Positions 1 through 8,192 of a DNA stretch of 8,192 bases are shown piece by piece (the first letter of the stretch is position 1; each line of letters opens with the position of its first letter). The notes beneath the pieces were generated by a model, which saw only the letters and a program-made list of their open reading frames with translations, did no database searches and was not told the DNA's origin. The position numbers and the translations under genes were made by a program. Origin of the DNA: CAMAVH01 sp036500145 (GTDB taxonomy: Bacteria > Pseudomonadota > Alphaproteobacteria > SMXQ01); NCBI GenBank assembly GCA_036500145.1, contig DASYCO010000039.1:1-8192 (forward strand). Direction: 5' to 3'.

Positions 1-1
1 C

Positions 2-409
2 CTGCTGATCGACCGCGCCGTGGCGCGCGACGACGCCGACAAGCATTTCGAGGCGATCGACGACCTCAACGTCGCCATCGAAGAAGCGCCGGACCGTGCC
101 GAGGCCTGGCTCTACCGCGCCGCCGCCTATCGCCATGTGGAGAGCTTCGACCTCGCGCTCGATGACGCCAACCGCGCCGTGGCGCTGTCTCAGCGCAGCC
201 CGGAGGCCCTGTTCGAGCGCGCGCAGATCAAGGAGCTGCGCAAGGACATCCCGGGCGCCCGCGCCGACCTGCAGTCGGTGATCAAGCTGGCGCCCAGGAG
301 CATCCAGGCCCAGGAAGCCGCGAAGCGCCTCAAGACGCTGGGACAGGCGACGTCGAAGCCGCCCACGGCATCTCCGCCGGCCGCCGCGCCGCCGGCGAAG
401 AAGCCCTGA
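2..409 (+). CDS. TPR-repeat protein, C-terminal part (5' end outside window)
   Basis: The reading frame is open from the left edge to a TGA at 407-409, so this is the last ~135 residues of a longer protein. The GTG at 20 is in frame but need not be the start. At least two 34-residue tetratricopeptide repeats are visible: one beginning AEAWLYRAAAYR with the expected A/Y/A spacing, and the next beginning PEALFERAQIKE and ending near LAPRS. The second half of an earlier repeat (FEAIDDLNVAIEEAPDR) precedes them. The last ~25 residues form a Pro/Ala/Lys-rich tail that is probably disordered. TPRs form helical-hairpin scaffolds for protein-protein contact; the partner and cell compartment cannot be told because the N-terminus, including any signal peptide, is missing. 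The gene converges on the minus-strand gene that ends 33 bases further on. TPR assignment is firm; specific function unknown. Confidence 0.85.
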   Translation: MLIDRAVARDDADKHFEAIDDLNVAIEEAPDRAEAWLYRAAAYRHVESFDLALDDANRAVALSQRSPEALFERAQIKELRKDIPGARADLQSVIKLAPRSIQAQEAAKRLKTLGQATSKPPTASPPAAAPPAKKP

Positions 410-442
410 CGGCGCGCCGCCCGGCGACTTGCCCGGCGCCCC

Positions 443-1189
443 TTACTTGCTAGGGGCTAGCGTGACCGTCGCCTGCAGCACCAGCTTCTGCGCCACCGCC
501 ACGTCGCCGCCGCCGCCGCCGAAGGACTTCTCGGCGGGTGCTGCGGCCATCATCGGCGACATCGCATCGGCCATCATCGGGCGCGGCATCGGCACCTGCA
601 TGAAGTCGACGCGCGCGACGCGGTAGACGCGCTCCGGCCAGGTCTTGGCGGCCTGCTCGGCCTCCTGCTTGGCCTGGGCGTAGATCTTGGCGCGCAGCGT
701 GGCCAGCGTCGCCTCGCGCTCTTCCAGCGTCGGCGTGAACTGGGTCGTTGCGATGCGCAGCTGCAGGCCGGGCTGGCTCAGGGACTTGGCGCGGTCGTCG
801 AGGCCGCCGAGGGACTTCTCCGGCAGGCGCGATTCGGCCGTCACGCGCCAGCGCTCGAGGCCGGCGGAATCCTGGCTGCGCGAGAACTGGCTCAGGCGCC
901 AGTCGGCGTCGGGCGACAGCTTCTTCAGGGCGGCGAGCATCTTGTCGCGCACGCCGGAGCGGTCCTCGCCGGCGATGGCGACGTCGGCGGCGGCGACCAC
1001 GCGGGCGGTCTTGGTCTCGACCCACTCTTCGGCCGAGAGCTGCAGCACGATCTCGTCGCGTGGCGGCTCGACCTGCGCCTGCGCTTGGCCGATGGCCGTC
1101 ACGGCGTTCAGCAGCATGCCGAGCATCGGCGCGACAGCCGGACCGGCGGCGAGCAGGCTACGCAGGGAACGACTGGAAAAGACGCGCAT
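443..1189 (-). CDS. Probable secreted SIMPL (DUF541)-like protein
   Basis: A 248-residue protein. The ATG at 1187-1189 is preceded by a GAGGAGG ribosome site 7 bases upstream, which settles the start. Residues 1-39 look like a Sec signal peptide: Arg-containing n-region, hydrophobic core about 12-33, and an AQAQ region suited to cleavage, so the product is probably periplasmic or outer-envelope. The rest resembles the SIMPL/DUF541 (YggE-like) layout: an early strand with VETKTARVVAAADV, a middle LDDRAKSLSQPGLQL then TTQFTPT segment, a long Ala/Lys/Glu-rich helix (about 158-183), a Met/Pro/Gly-rich loop (197-228), and a final strand LVLQATVTL. A Met/Pro-rich loop before a last beta strand is, as I recall, common in this family. 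Identity is low by eye, so the family call is an inference. Biochemical role is unknown; YggE in E. coli has been linked to oxidative stress. It appears to be transcribed alone from the 1190-1278 region. Confidence 0.62.
   Translation of the reverse strand: MRVFSSRSLRSLLAAGPAVAPMLGMLLNAVTAIGQAQAQVEPPRDEIVLQLSAEEWVETKTARVVAAADVAIAGEDRSGVRDKMLAALKKLSPDADWRLSQFSRSQDSAGLERWRVTAESRLPEKSLGGLDDRAKSLSQPGLQLRIATTQFTPTLEEREATLATLRAKIYAQAKQEAEQAAKTWPERVYRVARVDFMQVPMPRPMMADAMSPMMAAAPAEKSFGGGGGDVAVAQKLVLQATVTLAPSK
544..580 (-). repeat. Short in-frame direct repeat coding for PMMA units
   Basis: The 13-base word CGGCCATCATCGG occurs at 544-556 and again at 568-580, a period of 24 bases or 8 codons. In the protein this gives two adjacent 8-residue units, PMMADAMS and PMMAAAPA (residues 204-219). 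With neighbouring Met residues there are 7 Met in residues 197-214. It looks like a small internal duplication in a loop, read directly from the sequence; no function is implied. Confidence 0.7.
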
Positions 1190-1196
1190 GTCGGAA

Positions 1197-1203
1197 CCTC
1201 CTC
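1197..1203 (-). promoter_or_regulatory. Strong ribosome binding site of the SIMPL-like gene
   Basis: On the minus strand these bases read GAGGAGG, with 7 bases to the ATG at 1189. This near-perfect Shine-Dalgarno site decides the start of the gene and suggests efficient translation. Confidence 0.85.
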
Positions 1204-1219
1204 GGGGATGGGGAGCCCG

Positions 1220-1251
1220 ATCATAGACCGCCGAACATGGTGAAACTATGA
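1220..1251 (-). promoter_or_regulatory. Candidate promoter/operator of the SIMPL-like gene
   Basis: On the minus strand TATGAT (1220-1225) matches the -10 consensus at 5 of 6 bases and lies about 30 bases upstream of the ATG, leaving room for a short leader with the GAGGAGG site. No good -35 hexamer is seen at 16-18 bases; TAGTTT is the best and is poor. A perfect 6-base inverted repeat, TCATAG (1221-1226) and CTATGA (1246-1251), overlaps the -10 and could be a repressor site. This rests on pattern only. Confidence 0.3.
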
Positions 1252-1252
1252 C

Positions 1253-1273
1253 CTCCGGCAGCGCGCGCCGGAG
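1253..1273. repeat. Inverted repeat with 7-bp perfect stem
   Basis: CTCCGGC (1253-1259) and GCCGGAG (1267-1273) form a perfect 7-bp stem around a 7-base GC-rich loop. No T-run follows on the minus strand. It lies between the larger terminator-like hairpin (1279-1320) and the candidate promoter of the SIMPL-like gene, so it may reinforce termination from the upstream gene or be a protein-binding site. Confidence 0.45.
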
Positions 1274-1278
1274 ATAGT

Positions 1279-1320
1279 GACGTGACGAAACGCGCGCCCC
1301 TCAGGGGCGCGCGTCACGTC
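1279..1320 (-). terminator. Large GC-rich hairpin after the small membrane-protein gene
   Basis: The 12-base arms 1290-1301 and 1303-1314 are perfectly complementary (ACGCGCGCCCCT and its complement); in practice the loop would open to a few bases. An outer 6-bp stem, GACGTG (1279-1284) with CACGTC (1315-1320), extends it with a 5-base bulge. It begins 8 bases past the TGA at 1328-1330. Read on the minus strand, the main stem is followed by only a short T stretch (TTTC), so it is a probable terminator with a weak U-tract. Confidence 0.65.
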
Positions 1321-1327
1321 GGAACCG

Positions 1328-1783
1328 TCAGTTCTTCAGGTACTTGGTGACGAAGGCGCGCCAGTCGTCGTCCGGCGAATCGCAGCCGATCTCGGGGTTG
1401 CGCGTCAGGCGCAGGCCGAGGCCGCCCGCCGCCCACAACGTGTCCCAGCCTTCCTCGCTGGTGAGCGCCATCGTCAGGGCGCGCGTGCGCACGCGCTTGG
1501 CGAGCCATTTCGGGATGAAGTAGAAGCCGACCAGCGCGCTGAGCAGCAGGCTGGCGCAGAAGCCGACGTAGCCGTACTCGTAGGTGTAGTTGGCGACGAT
1601 GATGACGATGAAGGCGTAGGGAATGATGTTTTCCCAGCGGCTGAAGACCGGCGACTTGCGCTGGTTGAGCGTCAGGTACTTCAGGCCGAGGTTGACCTTG
1701 CCCTCGACGTAGCTCTGGAAGATGAGGCCGTAGGGGCTCTCCGGATCGTCCGGCGGCGCCGGCAGGTCTTTCGTCTCGCTCAT
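1328..1783 (-). CDS. Small two-helix membrane protein of unknown function
   Basis: I do not recognise the family. The ATG at 1781-1783 has GAGGA 5 bases upstream, giving 151 residues; an in-frame TTG at 1795 would overlap that ribosome site and is less likely. Residues 1-52 are soluble, start with an acidic/Pro-rich stretch and include ESPYGLIFQSYVEGKVNLG. Two adjacent hydrophobic segments follow at about 53-70 and 72-91, then a basic stretch (KWLAKRVRTR), and a soluble C-terminal part with several Trp and the acidic run DSPDDDW. The helices make an inner-membrane hairpin; by the positive-inside rule the basic stretch puts the C-terminus, and so the N-terminus, in the cytoplasm. A rho-independent terminator ends 33 bases upstream of the ATG and a large hairpin follows the stop, so it may be its own transcription unit. 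Codon use matches the neighbours, and I see no sign of transfer. Confidence 0.8.
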   Translation of the reverse strand: MSETKDLPAPPDDPESPYGLIFQSYVEGKVNLGLKYLTLNQRKSPVFSRWENIIPYAFIVIIVANYTYEYGYVGFCASLLLSALVGFYFIPKWLAKRVRTRALTMALTSEEGWDTLWAAGGLGLRLTRNPEIGCDSPDDDWRAFVTKYLKN

Positions 1784-1816
1784 GGGAGTCCTCAAAAGGG
1801 GAAAGCGCGGGCAGGG

Positions 1817-1843
1817 AAAAACGCGACGGAGATGTCCGCCGCG
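1817..1843 (-). terminator. Rho-independent terminator of the GST gene
   Basis: On the minus strand CGCGGCGGA (1843-1835), tetraloop CATC, then TCCGTCGCG (1830-1822) gives a 9-bp stem with one G-U wobble, followed directly by five T (1821-1817). It begins 6 bases after the TAG of the GST-like gene. This is the best terminator in the window. Confidence 0.87.
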
Positions 1844-1849
1844 ACGCGC

Positions 1850-2527
1850 CTAAAAATCCGGATCGGCGTAGTGCTTCGGCGGCGGCACGCCCGGAATGTG
1901 GTCGGCCAGAATGGGCCGGAAGGTCTTGCGCGACTTGATGCGCGCGTACCAGACGCGCGCCTCGGGATGGTCGTCCCACGGCACGTCGCCGACATAGTCG
2001 AGGCAGGAAAGATGCGAGGCTGCGGCGATGTCGGCGAGCGAGAAGTCGTCGCCGGCGAGCCAGCTGCGGCGCTCCGTCAGCCAGGCGATGTAGTCGAGGT
2101 GCATGTGGATGTTGGCGTGGCCGGCGCGGATCGCGCTCGAGTCGGGCTGGCCGAGCCCCAGGAAGCGCTTCTGGATCTTCTCGCCGACGAGGTTGACCGT
2201 CACCTCGCGCTGGAACTTGAGGTCGAACCAGGCGACCAGGCGGCGCACCTCGGCACGCTCCGCCGGGCCCGCGCCGAAGAGCGACTTGCCCTTGGCGGCC
2301 GGATGGACCTCTTCGAGATATTCGCAGATGACCGAGCTGTCGACGACGGTGGTGCCGTCCTCTTCGACCAGCACGGGGACCTGCCCCGCTGGGTTCATGC
2401 CGAGAAACTCGGGGCGGCGTTCCCACGTCTTCTCGACCTTCATGTCGAACTCCAGGCCTTTCTCGGCCAGGACGATGCGGACTTTGCGGCAGAAGGGGGA
2501 AAGCCAAAGATGATAAAGGCGGCGCAT
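1850..2527 (-). CDS. Glutathione S-transferase-like protein
   Basis: A 225-residue protein of normal length for a cytosolic bacterial GST. The thioredoxin-fold N-domain (about 1-78) shows strand LYHLWL, the active-site turn SPFCRKVR (Ser10 and Cys13 are the candidate glutathione-contacting residues), NPAGQVPVL with the expected cis-Pro51, and the glutathione-binding DSSVICEYLEE (Asp63-Ser64). The helical C-domain (about 87-210) carries the N-capping motif SLAD (163-166) and ends with WYARIKSRKTFRPIL. Members conjugate glutathione to electrophiles or act as thiol reductases or isomerases; the substrate cannot be told. An in-frame TAG nine bases before the ATG fixes the start, yet there is no clear ribosome site. 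Translation may depend on coupling to the upstream permease gene 62 bases away, or to a 16-codon mini-ORF between them. A terminator follows. Confidence 0.88.
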   Translation of the reverse strand: MRRLYHLWLSPFCRKVRIVLAEKGLEFDMKVEKTWERRPEFLGMNPAGQVPVLVEEDGTTVVDSSVICEYLEEVHPAAKGKSLFGAGPAERAEVRRLVAWFDLKFQREVTVNLVGEKIQKRFLGLGQPDSSAIRAGHANIHMHLDYIAWLTERRSWLAGDDFSLADIAAASHLSCLDYVGDVPWDDHPEARVWYARIKSRKTFRPILADHIPGVPPPKHYADPDF

Positions 2528-2589
2528 GGGCGGCTAATCTAACGAAAGCTTCGCCGCAGTCCAAGGGCGCAGCGACGGTTTCATCGTAA

Positions 2590-3924
2590 CTATTCCGCCA
2601 GCTGCGGGCGCTGGACGCGCCGCGCCCAGAACAAGACGGGTACGCCGACCGCCAGGACGCCGACGCCGATCAGGGCATGGACGCCGGTGTAGGCGAGGCT
2701 GGCATGCAGCATGTAGAGCGCCGTGGCGCAGAAAATCAGCGGCGTGACGGGGTAGAGCGGCACGCGAAACGGCAGCGCTGCGCCCTTGTCGCGGGCGCGG
2801 AAGACGAACAGCGACGCCGCCGTCAGCAGCAGGAAGAGCCAGAAGACCGGGGCGGTGTATTCGACCATGGCGACGAAGTCGCGCCCCGTCAGCGCGCCGA
2901 GACCGACGAGGGCGAGCGAGATGGCGCCCTGCGCCAGCAGCGCGTTGACCGGCGCCTTGGCCCGCTCGTCCCAGCGGCCGAGCCAGCCGAGCGCCGGGAA
3001 ATCGCGGCCGAGGGCGTAGTTGGTCCGCGCCCCGGTGAAGATCGTGGCGTTGACCGTGGTGAGCGCCGCCAGCAGCACCAGCAGGCTGAGAAACACCTCG
3101 CCGGCGCGTCCGAGCAGCGCCTGCATCAGGTCGGCGCCGATGGCCTCGGATTTCTTCATGCCTTCGAAGCCGAGCACATGCAGGTAGGCGAGGTTGGCCA
3201 GCAGATAGAGCGCAGTGACCGCCGCCAGCCCGATGACGACGATGCGCACCATGTTGCGCTGCACGTCCTTGATCTCGGCGGAGAGATAGGCCGCCTCGTT
3301 CCAGCCGCCATAGGTCAGCAGCACGAAGACCATGGCCAGCCCGATACCCGCCCCTGAGGCGTCCATCGGCGCAGCGGCGGCCGGCGCGCCCTCGTGGCTG
3401 AGGCCGATGGCGATGGCGGCGACGAGCATCAGGATGGTGGCGATCTCCAGCAGCTTCTGCGCCGACTTGCTTTGCAGCGTGCCGAAGACGTTGAGGCCGG
3501 TGAGCAGGACCACTGTCGCCGCGGCGTAGATTTCCGGGCCGTGCGGCCCGAGCGGCAGCAGGCGCGCCGCATAGTCGCCGGTGAGGAAGGCGACGAGCGC
3601 GATGGCGCCGGTCTGGATCACCGTCATGCGGGCCCAGGCGAAGAGGAAGCCGACCGACGCGCCGTAGGCCTTGGAGAGGAAGTGGTATTCGCCGCCGGCG
3701 TCCGGATGGGCGCTGCACAGCTCGGCGTAGCAGAGCGCGCCGATGACCGAGACGACGCCGCCCGCCAGCCAGAGCAGCAGCATCATGGCCGGGCTGCCGG
3801 CCGCGCCGGCGACCAGGGACGGCAATTTGAAGATGCCGATGCCGATCACCATGCCGACGACGATGGCGATGCCGTCGAATGCCGAGAGCGTGGGTCGCGG
3901 TCGGGCCGAGAGATTCTGGGTCAT
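2590..3924 (-). CDS. APC-superfamily amino acid permease (LAT/SteT-like)
   Basis: A 444-residue integral membrane protein with about 12 hydrophobic segments, the usual size for APC transporters. Diagnostic points: helix 1 with the unwound GMVIGIGIFKLP motif (24-35), the substrate-backbone site of the fold; YAELCSAHPDAGGEYHFL (66-83) covering helix 2 and the following loop; helix 6 region YGGWNEAAYLSAEIKD with RN soon after (205-224), typical of the LAT-type branch; and ARTNYALGRDFP (299-310) in the cytoplasmic loop. Such proteins move amino acids across the inner membrane by exchange or proton symport; the substrate cannot be told from sequence. The ATG at 3922-3924 has only a weak site (GGCGAG, 7 bases upstream, within AAAGGCGAG). 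It lies 129 bases after gltB on the same strand and 62 bases before the GST gene, so it may be co-transcribed with GST. Confidence 0.9.
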   Translation of the reverse strand: MTQNLSARPRPTLSAFDGIAIVVGMVIGIGIFKLPSLVAGAAGSPAMMLLLWLAGGVVSVIGALCYAELCSAHPDAGGEYHFLSKAYGASVGFLFAWARMTVIQTGAIALVAFLTGDYAARLLPLGPHGPEIYAAATVVLLTGLNVFGTLQSKSAQKLLEIATILMLVAAIAIGLSHEGAPAAAAPMDASGAGIGLAMVFVLLTYGGWNEAAYLSAEIKDVQRNMVRIVVIGLAAVTALYLLANLAYLHVLGFEGMKKSEAIGADLMQALLGRAGEVFLSLLVLLAALTTVNATIFTGARTNYALGRDFPALGWLGRWDERAKAPVNALLAQGAISLALVGLGALTGRDFVAMVEYTAPVFWLFLLLTAASLFVFRARDKGAALPFRVPLYPVTPLIFCATALYMLHASLAYTGVHALIGVGVLAVGVPVLFWARRVQRPQLAE

Positions 3925-3935
3925 GCAGAAGCTCG

Positions 3936-3949
3936 CCTTTGCCGAAAGG
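3936..3949 (-). promoter_or_regulatory. Leader hairpin overlapping the permease ribosome site
   Basis: On the minus strand CCTTT-CGGC-AAAGG makes a 5-bp stem with a 4-base loop. Its 3' arm AAAGG is part of AAAGGCGAG, the best Shine-Dalgarno-like stretch before the permease ATG (3924). It might limit initiation, but the stem is short and the idea is speculative. Confidence 0.3.
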
Positions 3950-3957
3950 TACGCTTG

Positions 3958-3984
3958 TCGGGAGACTGGGTCGGGGAGACTGGT
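3958..3984. repeat. Tandem ~13-base direct repeat upstream of the permease
   Basis: TCGGGAGACTGGG (3958-3970) is followed directly by TCGGGGAGACTGGT (3971-3984), sharing TCGGG(G)AGACTGG with one extra G in the second copy. The pair lies 34-60 bases upstream of the permease start, where a regulator could bind. A short inverted repeat, TAGCC-GCA-GGCTA (3984-3996), abuts it. I see no clear -35/-10 pair. Confidence 0.6.
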
Positions 3985-4007
3985 AGCCGCAGGCTAGTCG
4001 TTCGCGC

Positions 4008-4043
4008 GTCGCGGCCCCATGGATCGTCCACGGGGCCGCGGCG
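4008..4043 (-). terminator. Hairpin after gltB, no T-run
   Basis: GCGGCCCC (4011-4018) pairs perfectly with GGGGCCGC (4032-4039). Inside, after one mismatch, TGG (4020-4022) pairs with CCA (4028-4030) around loop ATCGT; about three further base pairs, one a wobble, extend it outward to 4008-4043. It starts 10 bases after the gltB TGA. There is no T-run on the minus side, so it may be an mRNA 3'-end stabiliser or a Rho-assisted terminator rather than a classic intrinsic one. Confidence 0.5.
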
Positions 4044-4053
4044 GCGGATTTGG

Positions 4054-8192
<4,139 letters not shown>

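Noticed and set aside
438..461. Small inverted repeats (GCCCCT/AGGGGC and GCTAG/CTAGC) at the convergent gene junction, as a bidirectional terminator
   Set aside because: The stems are 5-6 bp, mutually exclusive, and have no T-run on either side; support is too weak.
687..1226. 179-codon plus-strand frame opposite the SIMPL-like gene
   Set aside because: It is antisense shadow with no ribosome site or motif; the minus strand has a signal peptide and a strong ribosome site.
1793..1795. TTG as an alternative start of the small membrane-protein gene
   Set aside because: It would overlap the GAGGA ribosome site that is well spaced for the ATG at 1783.
1832..2542. 236-codon plus-strand frame opposite the GST gene
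   Set aside because: It mirrors the GST codons in high-GC DNA; the product has no recognisable motif, while the minus strand has full GST motifs.
1314..2564. 416-codon minus-strand frame spanning the GST and small membrane-protein genes
   Set aside because: It is a shadow frame with biased Arg/Pro content that runs through a terminator and two better-supported genes.

Overview
This GC-rich window comes from a bacterial chromosome, most likely an alphaproteobacterium (Rhodospirillales-like). I infer that from the base composition and from the type of glutamate synthase large subunit encoded; no marker gene fixes the taxonomy. It reads as housekeeping and ordinary metabolic sequence. I see no insertion sequence, integrase, phage gene, CRISPR array, tRNA or rRNA, and no sign of a mobile island.

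Layout, left to right. Positions 2-409 (+) are the 3' end of a TPR-repeat protein whose start is off the window. It converges on 443-1189 (-), a secreted protein that looks like a divergent SIMPL/DUF541 family member. Next come 1328-1783 (-), a small two-helix membrane protein of unknown function; 1850-2527 (-), a glutathione S-transferase-like protein; 2590-3924 (-), an APC-superfamily amino acid permease; and 4054-8192 (-), the catalytic large subunit of glutamate synthase (gltB). gltB fills half the window, and its N-terminal end, with the catalytic Cys, is cut off by the right edge.

All genes except the TPR gene are on the minus strand, but they do not look like one simple operon. A good rho-independent terminator follows the GST gene (1817-1843). 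A large hairpin with a weak T-run follows the small membrane protein (1279-1320), and a hairpin without a T-run follows gltB (4008-4043). The permease and GST genes are the closest pair, with 62 bases between their coding regions and no terminator seen, so they may share a transcript. No gene-free stretch exceeds 300 bases. The longest, about 140 bases at 1190-1327, holds a terminator-like hairpin, a second inverted repeat and a candidate promoter.

Functional picture: glutamate synthase makes glutamate from glutamine and 2-oxoglutarate, and an amino acid permease sits just downstream, so a nitrogen/amino-acid theme is possible but not shown. The partner gene gltD is not in this window. The points most worth a second look are small: structured leader DNA before the permease, a terminator only 33 bases before a start codon, a mini-ORF bridging the permease and GST genes, and the Met-rich repeat in the SIMPL-like protein. 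I found no convincing new multi-gene system.
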